64,000 nt of DNA from Deltaproteobacteria bacterium IMCC39524 (GCA_029667085.1 JARUHJ010000004.1:372001-436000), one strand, 5' to 3'; shown: positions 17,719 through 27,022, counted from the first letter of the stretch. Numbers and translations: made by a program. Notes: generated by a model from the sequence alone, not told the origin.

Positions 17719-18156
17719 TTGATCCCCAAGCAATTTCGGATTCACATTGTTCTTATCCTTGCCTGCGTCTTTATGATCGTTTTTCCGATTCTCAATGAAA
17801 CACCGGATACGGAGAAGGCCGAAAAGGCAACGGCAGTGGCCATGGAGTTTTTGCAGCTGGTCGATGCAGGCAATTATGCTGAAAGCTGGCAGATGTCAGC
17901 GGGTTTGATGAAGGAAAGAGTCACTGAAAAGGACTGGGTGGAGAAGTTGACCAAGGCCCGAGCCCTTTCGGGGGCCTTGCTCGAGCGCAAGAAAAAGGAC
18001 TCGAGTTATTCCACAACGGCTGTAGATAGCCCGGAGGGTGAGTATATCTCCCTGGTCTTCGATTCCAGGTACCAACAGGCCGAAAGCGTGGCCGAGTACA
18101 TTACCGTGATGCTGGATGAAGGTCATTGGAAAGTTGCTGGCTATTTTATCCAGTAA
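17719..18156 (+). CDS. DUF4019 exported or membrane-anchored protein
   Basis: 145 residues. The start is a TTG at 17719 with a clear GGAGG six bases upstream; no in-frame ATG precedes the signal-like segment. Residues 7-26 (FRIHIVLILACVFMIVFP) are a signal peptide or anchor. The rest reads as DUF4019: AVAMEFLQLVDAGNYAESW, then a Trp-Lys rich middle and a closing GHWKVAGYFIQ. The fold is likely a small NTF2-like alpha/beta domain in the periplasm. Function unknown. It stands alone after the antiporter operon. Confidence 0.78.
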   Translation: MIPKQFRIHIVLILACVFMIVFPILNETPDTEKAEKATAVAMEFLQLVDAGNYAESWQMSAGLMKERVTEKDWVEKLTKARALSGALLERKKKDSSYSTTAVDSPEGEYISLVFDSRYQQAESVAEYITVMLDEGHWKVAGYFIQ

Positions 18157-18492
18157 ATGTCCAAATCGAATACAATTCGCGGATTCAACTCGCTATTACA
18201 ATTGGTAGCTTGACCCCTATAACCCTTGCAGCATAAAAGGCCTCACTCAAAAACGGGGGGCCTTACTATCGATAGCTCGCAAAAGAAAAACTTATATCTG
18301 GTTATCCACTTTGCTCAAGTGAGGGGCATTCAAAGAAAACCTTTCACCACAGAGGGCACAGAGAAATTCAAAAAACAACCAGGTGTTCTCTGTGCCCTCT
18401 GTGTCTCTAGTGAGAGAAACGAACGGGTGGTAAAGAGAATTATTGATCCCGACAATAGGATTGGAGAGAAGTAGATAACCAGAAACTTATAT
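18157..18492. other. Intergenic region with a repeat element
   Basis: 336 bases. It contains an imperfect hairpin (AAGGCCTC at 18237-18244 with GGGGCCTT at 18257-18264) that may end the DUF4019 transcript, and the 18-bp inverted repeat at 18348-18403. An 82-codon open frame across this DNA reads through the repeat and is not considered a gene. Confidence 0.6.
18348..18403. repeat. Perfect 18-bp inverted repeat, CACAGAGG type intergenic element
   Basis: CACAGAGGGCACAGAGAA at 18348-18365 and its exact complement at 18386-18403, separated by 20 nt. Elements of the type accacagagg(n)cacagaga are dispersed in many Desulfuromonadales and other genomes. Half-copies occur at 62569-62589 and, in a related version, at 22426-22498. 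No coding role is seen. Confidence 0.8.
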
Positions 18493-19776
18493 TTATTTCT
18501 CTTCCCCAACACCGGGCAGATAGGCCTCGATGTTATTCAAAACCCAAACGTTATCAAACCATTCGATCGGATTAACGGCGACACCGTTAATGCGCATCTC
18601 GTAGTGCAGGTGGTCGCCAAAGACCAGGCCCGTTTCGCCAGAGACCGCGATAAGGTCGCCCTTTCTCACCATGTCTCCTTCCTGTACGTTCGTCTGGTGG
18701 AGGTGGCCGTAAAGAGAGTGCAGGCCGTAGCCGTGGTCGAGAATGACAACATTACCGTAGATGCCGATCTCGCCAACAAAGAGAACCTTGCCGTGGTTGG
18801 CTGCGAAGATCTGGGTGTTGTTGATCCCCGCGATATCAAGGCCCAAATGCACCTGCTCGCTGACAACCTCTGAGCCATATTTATATGTGCGACTGTCGGC
18901 GAAGCCGGCCTTGGTTGCGCCCTGGTTACGCAGGAAGGCTCCTTCCCAAAGCTTTTTCTGCTCGGTGTTCTGGCAGATTTGAGCAATCTTCTGGTAGTTC
19001 TCCTGGCGAACCTTGTTGTTGATTTCGACAAAAACCTCCAGAGGGGACCGGGTTGAGGTTGCCATCATCTTATCTTTAACGGTTTCCAGAAAATCATCGC
19101 TCAGTTCAATCACCTCTTTACGATAGGCGTGTGAAGCGGTTCTTGAGCCGGGCCTGATCTTTCTCAGGTTCCCCGCGGCATCAACCGCAAACACCCTCGG
19201 TTTGAACTCATCTGCTTTTACATTATAGGGGTGGGCATAAAAACTCAGGTACTTGTTCGGCTCAAACTCGAAGGCCCTGAAGCGTAAATCACCAAGCAGG
19301 ACTCCCGTTTCAATGGGCACTTCACCCACCTCGTAGAGAACCACTCCAGTCCCCCCACGTTTCAGGGAGAGAGACCCCTGCAGGGTCATCAGGTTCGGAG
19401 CCTGGTTATCGTAGGTTAGCGTTATTGAACCGTCTGCTTTGTTGGCGATAAGGGAGGAATCAACCGCTTTGACAGTGATCTTCACTTCCAGGGGGTCCGA
19501 ATTGACAACGCATTGATCAGGATCAATGGGCAGGTCAAAGGATTGGGTTTGCAGTTCTCTTGAGCAACGTTCCTCACCGGCGCAGGCGCCACCGGACAGG
19601 GTGTAGCAGACCTCTTTCAGGCTGACATCGTCGGCAACGTTCACGTTAAGGGCGTGGTTAATGCTGTCATTTTCCGCAGCGCCCCAGGAGATAACCGGTG
19701 GGGTTGTGTCGATATAAAGGTAAAAGGCCACCAGCCCGCAGATGAGAAGTCCTGCCAAAAAGGTAAATTTTTTCAA
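18493..19776 (-). CDS. M23-family (LytM) peptidoglycan endopeptidase, membrane-anchored
   Basis: 427 residues. Residues 5-22 are a signal anchor. Residues about 27-210 are Ig-like or beta-rich, beginning PPVISWGAAEND and containing several cysteine-rich turns that could form disulfides. The C-terminal 130 residues are a zinc M23 domain with HLGLDIAG, HSLYGHLHQ and GDHLHYEMR, giving the His/Asp zinc ligands and catalytic histidines. The domain is complete, so it is probably an active periplasmic endopeptidase that cuts peptide crosslinks. It is a single minus-strand gene with no septal or Nlp neighbours. Confidence 0.88.
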   Translation of the reverse strand: MKKFTFLAGLLICGLVAFYLYIDTTPPVISWGAAENDSINHALNVNVADDVSLKEVCYTLSGGACAGEERCSRELQTQSFDLPIDPDQCVVNSDPLEVKITVKAVDSSLIANKADGSITLTYDNQAPNLMTLQGSLSLKRGGTGVVLYEVGEVPIETGVLLGDLRFRAFEFEPNKYLSFYAHPYNVKADEFKPRVFAVDAAGNLRKIRPGSRTASHAYRKEVIELSDDFLETVKDKMMATSTRSPLEVFVEINNKVRQENYQKIAQICQNTEQKKLWEGAFLRNQGATKAGFADSRTYKYGSEVVSEQVHLGLDIAGINNTQIFAANHGKVLFVGEIGIYGNVVILDHGYGLHSLYGHLHQTNVQEGDMVRKGDLIAVSGETGLVFGDHLHYEMRINGVAVNPIEWFDNVWVLNNIEAYLPGVGEEK

Positions 19777-20107
19777 AGAAAGCTCCTATTTATTCTTTTC
19801 CAACAGAGTCGAAAGAGTAGATAAGTATACTCGGAGGAGGTGTGAGGTCAAAGCCAGAGAAAACTTAATTTTTAACAACATCACAAGGGCAAAGTGTTTA
19901 TGACACATCGGCTGCATTTATGAAACAGCTGAAGTGACAAAAAATAACGCAGATAACGATCACAACACGTTTTCTGAACAGAATTCATAGATAAACTTTT
20001 CCTGTCTCTTATGGGCAGTCTGCCTGCCAAAACAAAGGAGCGTTGACACAACCAAAATCTCCTCCATAATTTGAGAACAAGAGATCTTTTGCCTGAAAGG
20101 GCTCGCT
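19777..20107. other. Intergenic region, divergent
   Basis: 331 AT-rich bases between the M23 gene and a possible small ORF. It must hold the M23 promoter. I see no clear repeat, RNA gene or operator in it. Confidence 0.4.
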
Positions 20108-20215
20108 ATGAAAACTCTGGGCATCATTCTTTTCTGCCTTGCCGGCGGCATCGTCGGGTTGCTGACGATTATACTGATATTGCAGGTTCTTCTCTCCCTG
20201 CTCTCTGCCGAATAG
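20108..20215 (+). CDS. Possible 35-residue single-span membrane protein
   Basis: ATG at 20108 with AAGGG eight bases upstream, then 35 codons to TAG. The protein starts MKTLGIILFCLAGG and is almost wholly hydrophobic up to a short Ser-Ala-Glu end. One membrane helix with two glycines near the N-side is predicted. It lies in the gap between the M23 gene and the 3' end of glgX and has no recognisable family. The ribosome site and tidy composition favour a real gene, but short hydrophobic frames arise by chance. Confidence 0.4.
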   Translation: MKTLGIILFCLAGGIVGLLTIILILQVLLSLLSAE

Positions 20216-20274
20216 AGAGGAGCCTCCTGTCTTGCCGGCGGCAGCCTGTTGACGGCTGCAACACTTATGCAGAT

Positions 20275-22377
20275 TCATCTTACCAGGACAACCACGGATT
20301 GTCCGGCAACGCGATAACTCTTCTGATCATGCAGTACCACCTCTTCTCCCGGGGAACAACTTGGACCTTCCACGGTCAGGGAGGTGTCAACAAATCGCCG
20401 CCAGGGCTTGTTGCTGCTCGCATCCGGCAGGGCGAATTCAGTGGCTTTTGTCGACGCATGGGCGATCAGGTAGATTTGAACTTCATCAGCCGCACCCTGT
20501 AAGTGCATGGCCAGAGACTGGGACGTCTCTGACCAGTCTGGCTCGCGCAATCTGAAGCCGTGCCAGGTCAGGCAGCGCTCACCGCTTTCTTCCCCCTCGA
20601 AATGACGGGGGCGCAGCAAGGCATGTTGCTGGCGGAAAGCGATCAGGTGGCGAAAGAAGGTGAAGAGCTCCCGGTTGCTCTCAAGGTCGTCCCAATCGAT
20701 CCAGCTGAGAGCGTTATCCTGGCACCAGGCGTTGTTGTTGCCCTGCTGACTGCGGCCCATTTCATCACCGGCGAGCAGCATCGGGACACCATGAGCCAGG
20801 ATCAGCAAACTGGCAAAGTTGCGCACCTGTTTGTCTCGCAGAGTGCGGATCGCCGAATCCTCACTGGGCCCTTCGAAGCCATGATTGGCACTCAGGTTAT
20901 GGTTGTCGCCATCGGCGTTGTACTCGCCGTTGCCTTCGTTGTGTTTCTCTCTGTAGCTGACCAGGTCGGCGAGGGTGAAACCGTCGTGACTGGTGACAAA
21001 GTTGATGCTGTGGTAGGGCGCCCGGCCGTCAACCTGGTAGAGGTCTGAGCTGCCGGCCAGACGGGTCGCCAGTACCGGGGTCATGGCCAGGTCACCACGA
21101 ATGAAACGCCGCAGGTCATCGCGGAACTTACCGTTCCATTCGGCCCAGCGCCCGAAATTTGGAAAAGTGCCGACCTGGTAAAGCCCGGCGGCGTCCCAGG
21201 CCTCTGCGATCAGCTTGGTGTTGGCCAGCACCGGGTTGCCAGCAATGCGTTCCAGTAGCGGCGGGTTGGTCAGCACTTCACCATCGGGCCCTCGGCCCAG
21301 GATGGAGGCCAGGTCAAAGCGGAAACCGTCAACGTGCATCTCGGTGACCCAGTAGCACAAAGCATCGATAATCAGATCGCGCACCACCGGATGGTTGCAA
21401 TTGACCGTGTTGCCGCAACCGGAGTAGTTGGCGTACTCTCCGGTCTCCGGATCGACGATATAGTAGACGCTGTTGTCCAGCCCGCGCATGGAGATGGTTC
21501 GGCCCTGTTCATTGCCCTCTCCGGTGTGGTTGAACACCACGTCGAGGATCACTTCGATGCCGGCCTTATGCAACGCCTTAACCATCTCCTTGAACTCGCA
21601 AAGCTGCGCGCCGGGCCTCTTGTCGACGGCGTAGGCAGCCTTGGGAGCGAAGAAGCTTAACGGGTGGTAGCCCCAGAAGTTGTGCAAAGCCTCTCCCGTT
21701 AAGGGGTTTTTTCGGTAGTTGTCGGCTTCGTCAAACTCGAAGACCGGCAAGAGTTCCACAGCGGTAACTCCCAGTTCCTGCAGGTAAGGGATCTTGTCAA
21801 TGACGCCCAAAAAGGTTCCCGGGTGAACGGCCTGAGCTGACTCATGCCGGGTAAAACCACGCACATGCATTTCGTAGATCACTGATTCGGCCAGGTGACG
21901 ATTGAGCGGCTGGTCCATCTCCCAGTCAAATTTGTCATCGACCAGCAGCCCGCGCCAATTCCCAGCCCTTGACGCCGCACGACTTGATTCCCGCCAGAGG
22001 GAAGGGCCTGAAATCGCCCGTGCGTAGGGGTCGAGTAAAACTTTGTCAGCATCAAAACGATGAATGGGTGACTCCTCTGTCGTGTCACGTGCAACCCGGT
22101 AACCGTACTCAAAACCCGGCAGCAGCCCTTGCACACAGAGATGCCAGACATCACCGGTGCGGTTGATTTTGGGGTCTAAGGGAAACTCCAGAAACGGAGC
22201 GAGGTTTCCGGGCTGGAAGAGGACAAGACTGAGAGTGGTTGCATGCCGTGAGAAGACAGCAAAATTAACCCCTTCGGCCAGATTGCTGACACCATAGGGT
22301 TGCGGCTGACCACGTAATACGGCAAAATCTGTCGTCACAGCATCGAGCAGGCGGTTATCGTGAGTAGCAGGAGTCAT
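20275..22377 (-). CDS. glgX: Glycogen debranching enzyme GlgX (isoamylase type)
   Basis: 700 residues from the ATG at 22377; a TTG at 22419 would add 14. The N-terminal CBM48 domain (GVNFAVFSRHATTLSLVLF) is followed by a GH13 barrel. Conserved regions are VILDVVFNHTGEGN, VDGFRFDLASILGR (nucleophile Asp), LIAEAWDAAG (acid/base Glu) and NFVTSHDGFTLADL (transition-state Asp). It cleaves alpha-1,6 branches of phosphorylase-limit glycogen. A C-terminal beta domain closes the protein. No other glycogen genes are adjacent, although a glucokinase lies at 4218. Alternative: TreX-like maltooligosyl debranching. Confidence 0.93.
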   Translation of the reverse strand: MTPATHDNRLLDAVTTDFAVLRGQPQPYGVSNLAEGVNFAVFSRHATTLSLVLFQPGNLAPFLEFPLDPKINRTGDVWHLCVQGLLPGFEYGYRVARDTTEESPIHRFDADKVLLDPYARAISGPSLWRESSRAASRAGNWRGLLVDDKFDWEMDQPLNRHLAESVIYEMHVRGFTRHESAQAVHPGTFLGVIDKIPYLQELGVTAVELLPVFEFDEADNYRKNPLTGEALHNFWGYHPLSFFAPKAAYAVDKRPGAQLCEFKEMVKALHKAGIEVILDVVFNHTGEGNEQGRTISMRGLDNSVYYIVDPETGEYANYSGCGNTVNCNHPVVRDLIIDALCYWVTEMHVDGFRFDLASILGRGPDGEVLTNPPLLERIAGNPVLANTKLIAEAWDAAGLYQVGTFPNFGRWAEWNGKFRDDLRRFIRGDLAMTPVLATRLAGSSDLYQVDGRAPYHSINFVTSHDGFTLADLVSYREKHNEGNGEYNADGDNHNLSANHGFEGPSEDSAIRTLRDKQVRNFASLLILAHGVPMLLAGDEMGRSQQGNNNAWCQDNALSWIDWDDLESNRELFTFFRHLIAFRQQHALLRPRHFEGEESGERCLTWHGFRLREPDWSETSQSLAMHLQGAADEVQIYLIAHASTKATEFALPDASSNKPWRRFVDTSLTVEGPSCSPGEEVVLHDQKSYRVAGQSVVVLVR

Positions 22378-22425
22378 GGTGAACTTTCTGAAGGCTTCTA
22401 AAAAGGGGCTGTAAACCAAAGCAAG

Positions 22426-22498
22426 TTTTCACGCAGAGGAAAAGCTCTTATCGATCGTAAAATGTCTCTTTTTCTCTTTGCTGCTTTGCGCTTTGGCG
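22426..22498. repeat. Degraded intergenic repeat of the cgcaaag/cgcagagg type
   Basis: TTTTCACGCAGAGGAAAAGC at 22426-22445 and a CT-rich arm ending GCTTTGCGCTTTGGCG at 22465-22498 look like the two arms of a decayed dispersed element related to the repeat at 18348. It lies upstream of glgX. Confidence 0.4.
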
Positions 22499-22625
22499 AT
22501 AATGAATGGGTTAAGCCTGTCAAGTTTTGTTTGGCTCATAGGCCCGTTGAAAATCCATCTGTCCCAGTGTACCAGAGTCTGGGATATCCTTCATTACGAG
22601 CAACAACTTTCCTGGAGGAAAAGTT

Positions 22626-22850
22626 ATGCAACACACGATTCAACCGGGTTGCTATCGGCACTACAAAGGCAATCTCTACGAAGTCATCGACGTGGCAAGA
22701 CACAGTGAAACTGATGAGCAGTTGGTGGTTTACCGCTGTCTCAGCGACGGCAACTCGTTATGGGTTCGACCCTTGCTGATGTTTCTGGAAACTGTTGAGG
22801 TGGCAGGGCAGAAAGTCCCACGTTTTGCCAGAATCGACCAGGTCGCCTGA
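22626..22850 (+). CDS. DUF1653 protein
   Basis: 74 residues beginning MQHTIQPGCYRHYKGNLYEV, the characteristic start of DUF1653, and containing EQLVVYRCL and SLWVRPLLMFLETVEV. GGAGG precedes the ATG by a good distance. Small cytoplasmic beta-barrel-like domain of unknown function, often reported near DNA repair or hydrolase genes. Here it precedes an MgtC gene by 65 nt and could share its transcript. Confidence 0.85.
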   Translation: MQHTIQPGCYRHYKGNLYEVIDVARHSETDEQLVVYRCLSDGNSLWVRPLLMFLETVEVAGQKVPRFARIDQVA

Positions 22851-22915
22851 GCTATTGCCCCAAAGCACCTGCAGATTGGCTGAGTATGAGGTAAAATGGT
22901 AGCGGGAGTCTTCGT

Positions 22916-23617
22916 ATGTTTTTTGAAACGACATTACTGGGTAGCGTCGAGCTGGATATTACCATCAAGCTGTTGCTGGCAGCACTGGCCGGCGGGCTGG
23001 TGGGTCTTGAGCGCGAAAAGCACGGCCGCCCGGCAGGCTTGAGGACTAACCTGCTGGTGGCTGTCGGCTCCTGCGTCATGATGATCGTCTCAGAAGCTTT
23101 TTACCTCAAGTACGGTGTCTTTGACGCGGAAAGCACCTTGCGCCTTGATCCCTCCCGGGTCGCAGCACAGATCGTCACCGGTATCGGTTTCCTCGGCGCC
23201 GGGGTGATTCTCAAAGAAGGGGCCTCGGTTCGTGGCTTGACGACCGCCGCCAGCCTCTGGGCGGTTGCCGGGTTGGGCATGGCCTTCGGTATGGGATTCT
23301 TCAGTCTCGGCGTTATTGCCACAGCCCTGGTCCTGGTCAGCCTGACTTTCCTGAAAAAACTCGATCCGATAATGAAAAAGGATCGTTTCCTCACTCTGAG
23401 CGTAACGGCACTCAATCGTGATGGCCTGCTCGGAGAGTTATTGGCCGTTTTTGCCAAACGGAACCTCGAAGTGTCCAATATCAGCTCCCAGCTTGACTTC
23501 GCCCTCGATGAGCTCTTTTACCAGGTGGTCATCACTCAGCAAGAACGCAGCATTGGGCATGAATTGATGGAAGAGATCAAGCAACTGGAGGGTGTCCGGA
23601 AAATTCGTTATCACTAA
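22916..23617 (+). CDS. MgtC/SapB family membrane protein with C-terminal ACT-like domain
   Basis: 233 residues. Four to five N-terminal helices contain the MgtC signatures KLLLAALAGGLVGLEREKHG and GIGFLGAGVILKEG, with GLTTAASLWAVAGLGMAFG. The last 80 residues (FLTLSVTALNRDGLLGELLA, then QVVITQQERS) form an ACT-like regulatory domain. MgtC proteins in other bacteria protect growth at low magnesium or act on the F-type ATPase, but the SapB-type members are less studied. A GGGAG precedes the ATG. It converges on the DUF4301 gene. Confidence 0.88.
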   Translation: MFFETTLLGSVELDITIKLLLAALAGGLVGLEREKHGRPAGLRTNLLVAVGSCVMMIVSEAFYLKYGVFDAESTLRLDPSRVAAQIVTGIGFLGAGVILKEGASVRGLTTAASLWAVAGLGMAFGMGFFSLGVIATALVLVSLTFLKKLDPIMKKDRFLTLSVTALNRDGLLGELLAVFAKRNLEVSNISSQLDFALDELFYQVVITQQERSIGHELMEEIKQLEGVRKIRYH

Positions 23618-23690
23618 ACAGTACAGCAGTAAAGAAATCAGAATTCAATTTTGCTGCCTCTTTGCTGCTCTTAACTCTATTTCTGCGGGC

Positions 23691-25220
23691 TCAAGCCTGG
23701 TGCGCCGGTCTGAGCAGGTCAAAGACCGTCTTCACTGGATTGAAGGCCTCTGGCGGAATCTCGACGAACAGAGTGTGCCAGCCCGCCATGGCGCCATTCC
23801 ATAGACCGGGAAGCTCCAGGACTTTAAGTTCTTGTCCCTCCATTCTCTTGCTGGTGATGATCACCGCATCTTCATCGACAAAACGATTCAAATCATAAGG
23901 TCTACCACGCCAGTCACTGACGCCACAGACCATGTCAACGGGGTTGAAGTGGGTAGAACCGGCCAGGATTTTCGCCTGTTCGGGATCGCTCTTGTCAATC
24001 TGCGCCCCTTCGACAATCTGCCGGGTCACCCGTCCATCGCTACCGCGCACCCAGAAAGGCCCTCCTCCGGGCTCACCGCTGTTGGGAACCATGCCACACA
24101 CCCGCACCGGTCGGTCAAGCTTGTCGAGCAAGCTCTGGGTGTCGTCAGAGAGTGAGACGTCCAGCTGCAGCCGGTCGCCAAGGAAACAGACCGCCAGTTC
24201 CCGGGCCATAGGGTCTTCCGGGTGATCATGGAGCGCCTTGAGCAGAGCGTGCTGTTCTTCCTGCAGGGTCACGAGGTACCCGGTCAGCAGTTTGGCCCAG
24301 GTCAGGTTGGCGTCCTTGTGCACGTCGGGAACAACATTATCAATGTTGCGGATCAGGACGATGTCGCCAGACAGGTCATTGAGGTTTTTGATCAGGGCAC
24401 CGTGCCCGCCGGGACGCAATACCAGGCGGTCCTCACTGTCACGTAGCGGCTGATCTTTCGCATCCAGGGCCAAAGTGTCGGTCGAAGCTTTCTGGGTGGA
24501 GTAGCTGACTTCGAAATGACAGCCGTAGGCCGCAGCAAGGGTCTCCTGCCAGGCGGCAAATTGCGCCTTGAACAGTTCAAGGTGTTCCGCGGAGACGGTA
24601 AAGTGCAGCCGAACAACACCGTCCAGACCGTTCAACAGCGCGGCTTCTGCGAGATGCTCAATAAAAGGTGTGCGGGAGCCGTCAACAGCAGCGTGGAAGG
24701 CTAACAGGCCTTTCGGTAGTCGTGAGTAGCTCAGGCCGCAGGGTTCCAGCAGGTAACGGACGATCAGGGGCAGGTCGCGGTCAGCCAGGGCTTGCTGTAA
24801 ATCCTGGTCATCTTCCGCCATGGCGTTGTTCAGGTCTGGGTAAAAAGCGAAGGCCTCAATTTTATCGAGGAAACGTCGCAGGTTGAGCTCCGCCTGCGAG
24901 GCCCCTGTAAGCGGTTCGACAGCACGACAGGCATCAAAAACAGCTCTCTCGGCGTGCAGGGGGCTGAACATGCGTGATGCGGCACCTGAAGCCGGGACAA
25001 AGCGGCGCAGACGTCCGGCTGCGATCGCTGAGTCGAAGGCCTTATACAGGTAAGCGTGGGACTCAGGCTGAAGCTGCGTGATGCCGTCATCGACAGTGCA
25101 GCAGCGCTCCAGCGTGATATCGAGCTGACCACTGCGTAACCAGGCAAGCTGCCGGGCCGCTTTTGACGGCTCAATCTCCAGAGCTTCGAGTTGTTGCAGG
25201 TCCTCAGTAGAAAAATTCAT
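23691..25220 (-). CDS. DUF4301 protein
   Basis: 509 residues, full length for DUF4301. Conserved-looking segments include RFVPASGAASRMFSPL, VRLHFTVSAEHLELF, LVLRPGGHGALIKNLNDL and NIDNVVPD. The glycine-rich and Asp-rich loops recall nucleotide-sugar pyrophosphorylase-like folds, but this is only an impression. The family occurs mainly in Bacteroidetes and some Deltaproteobacteria and has no established function. It is followed 30 nt later by a universal stress gene on the same strand. Confidence 0.82.
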   Translation of the reverse strand: MNFSTEDLQQLEALEIEPSKAARQLAWLRSGQLDITLERCCTVDDGITQLQPESHAYLYKAFDSAIAAGRLRRFVPASGAASRMFSPLHAERAVFDACRAVEPLTGASQAELNLRRFLDKIEAFAFYPDLNNAMAEDDQDLQQALADRDLPLIVRYLLEPCGLSYSRLPKGLLAFHAAVDGSRTPFIEHLAEAALLNGLDGVVRLHFTVSAEHLELFKAQFAAWQETLAAAYGCHFEVSYSTQKASTDTLALDAKDQPLRDSEDRLVLRPGGHGALIKNLNDLSGDIVLIRNIDNVVPDVHKDANLTWAKLLTGYLVTLQEEQHALLKALHDHPEDPMARELAVCFLGDRLQLDVSLSDDTQSLLDKLDRPVRVCGMVPNSGEPGGGPFWVRGSDGRVTRQIVEGAQIDKSDPEQAKILAGSTHFNPVDMVCGVSDWRGRPYDLNRFVDEDAVIITSKRMEGQELKVLELPGLWNGAMAGWHTLFVEIPPEAFNPVKTVFDLLRPAHQA

Positions 25221-25250
25221 GGATCACCCTGAAAGATTGGGGGAGTAAGG

Positions 25251-25679
25251 TCAGAAGAGCAGAACCGGGCAGGCGACGTTGTGCAGAACATAGTTGGCGA
25301 CCGAGCCGAACAGGACATCGCGGATCTCTCCGGTGCTTTCGCGCCGACCGATGATCATTAGCTGAAAGGCCTCACCGTTGGCGATTTTGCAGATAGACTG
25401 TCGGGGCTGGCCAAATTCGAGGCGGGCCTCCACGGTAAAGCCGGCCTCTTCAAGGATGGCAACCTTGCTGTCAAGCACATGCTGCCCGGCCTTGCCGGCA
25501 TTTTCCCTCACCATTTCGATCTGGAAGTCGGGAATCATGCGGTACGCCAATTTGTCGACATCGACAACATGGAGCAGGGTCAACTCTTTCGGGAAACGTT
25601 CTTTTAGGGCAATGATCTTTTTGAGAGTGCGATCCGCGGTCTCCGAACCATCGACCGGAATCAGTATTTTTGTTTCCAT
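25251..25679 (-). CDS. Universal stress protein, UspA family
   Basis: 142 residues from the ATG at 25679, which has GGGAGG five bases upstream; the TTG one codon earlier is less likely. KILIPVDGSETADRTLKK is the N-terminal strand and loop, and MIIGRRESTGEIRDVLFGSVANYVL followed by CPVLLF resembles the ATP-binding G-2x-G-9x-G(S/T) end, here with Arg-rich changes. It is a single-domain cytoplasmic protein. It lies between DUF4301 and the second TRAP operon and may be cotranscribed with DUF4301. Confidence 0.88.
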   Translation of the reverse strand: METKILIPVDGSETADRTLKKIIALKERFPKELTLLHVVDVDKLAYRMIPDFQIEMVRENAGKAGQHVLDSKVAILEEAGFTVEARLEFGQPRQSICKIANGEAFQLMIIGRRESTGEIRDVLFGSVANYVLHNVACPVLLF

Positions 25680-25729
25680 CAAAACCTCCCTCGTCTGAAT
25701 TAGACGGTCAACCTAGCCAAGGCCAGCCT

Positions 25730-27022
25730 TTAAGGTGGCGGGTAGACCCAGTGAGGCAGGAAGAGCACCAGGTCGGGCCAGAAAGTCAGCAGCATCAGGA
25801 TGGCAACCTGAATTAACAGAAACGGCAGCACCGCCTTGGAAACATAAATCAGATCACGATCGGCGACCGCTCCCGAAATATAGAGGCTGACACCCAGCGG
25901 CGGCGTGCAGTAGCCAATGCCCAGATTCAGGGTCATGAGCAGGCCGAAATGCATGGTGTCTATGCCGAAGCGACTCAGCAGGGGGAGAAAGATCGGTGTC
26001 AGGATCAGGGTGGCGGAAATGATATCCATGAACATGCCGATAATCAGCAGCAGGATATTGACCGAGAGGAGAAAAACCCAGGGGGTCTGAATATTCTCGA
26101 CCACGGCGTTGGCGATCTGGCCGGGGATCTGCTCAAAGGTCAGGTACTCGCCAAAAACTGAGGCCCCGGCGACAATCACCAACAGGGTTGACGAGGTGAT
26201 TGCAGACGAGATGACGACCCCCTTGATTTCACGTAGCTTGAGATCGCGGTGAATAAAGAGTTCGACAATGAAGGCGTAGAAGCAGGCGACCACAGCCGCT
26301 TCGTTGGCCGTAAAGTAGCCGGAGTAGATGCCACCGAAAATCAGGACCGGCAGCATCAGGGCCCAGAAGCTTTCGCGCAGGGTGGCAAAGACTTCCTGCA
26401 GGCTCGGCTTCGGCATGGTCACGGTGTCCCGGCGTTTGCAGAAGAAGTAGGCGTAAAGAGACATGAAGAACATGATCAGGACACCCGGAACGAAACCGGT
26501 TAAAAAGAGCGCCTCAAGCGGGTCGTTGGTGACCATGGCATAGAGGATCATCGAAATCGACGGTGGGATTATGACGCCGAGAATTGGCGCGGTGGTCATG
26601 ACGCCTACAGAAAATTTCTCGTCATAATTATTTTCAAGCAGCGCCGGAATCATGAAGCCGCCGATCGCCACGACCGTGGCGACCGTGGAACCGGAAATGG
26701 CGCCGAAGAAGCCACAAGCCAGAATCCCTGCCATGGCCAGACCGCCAGGCAGGAAGCCCACCATGCAATTCGCTGTCTTGATCAGTTTTGAGACGATGCT
26801 ACCGGTGGTCATGATGTTGCCGCACAGGACGAAGAAAAGCACAACGATCAGAGCGAACTTGTCCATGCTGCGGTAGAGAACTTCGATAACGATCTGTGGA
26901 TCGATACCGGCAATCCAGACCAGGCCGACCATACCGGTAAAGAAGAGTGCCATGAAGACCGGGATCGTTGTAGCCAGGCAACCGATCAGCAGCGCCATAA
27001 TGACGAGGTAATTGGTTTCCAT
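25730..27022 (-). CDS. dctM: TRAP transporter large permease subunit (DctM family), operon 2
   Basis: 430 residues with the DctM pattern: MALFFTGMVGLVWIAGID, CGFFGAISGSTVATVVAIG, APILGVIIPPSISMILYAM, and GYCTPPLGVSLYISGAVADRD near the end. It forms the translocation channel with DctQ. Its ATG shares one base with the dctQ stop (TGATG), so the two are translationally coupled. It is clearly different from the DctM at 2915, so the two TRAP systems likely carry different solutes. Last gene of the operon. Confidence 0.92.
   Translation of the reverse strand: METNYLVIMALLIGCLATTIPVFMALFFTGMVGLVWIAGIDPQIVIEVLYRSMDKFALIVVLFFVLCGNIMTTGSIVSKLIKTANCMVGFLPGGLAMAGILACGFFGAISGSTVATVVAIGGFMIPALLENNYDEKFSVGVMTTAPILGVIIPPSISMILYAMVTNDPLEALFLTGFVPGVLIMFFMSLYAYFFCKRRDTVTMPKPSLQEVFATLRESFWALMLPVLIFGGIYSGYFTANEAAVVACFYAFIVELFIHRDLKLREIKGVVISSAITSSTLLVIVAGASVFGEYLTFEQIPGQIANAVVENIQTPWVFLLSVNILLLIIGMFMDIISATLILTPIFLPLLSRFGIDTMHFGLLMTLNLGIGYCTPPLGVSLYISGAVADRDLIYVSKAVLPFLLIQVAILMLLTFWPDLVLFLPHWVYPPP

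Noticed and set aside
18226-18474. 82-codon frame in the intergenic region
   Set aside because: It reads through both arms of the inverted repeat and lacks a ribosome site.
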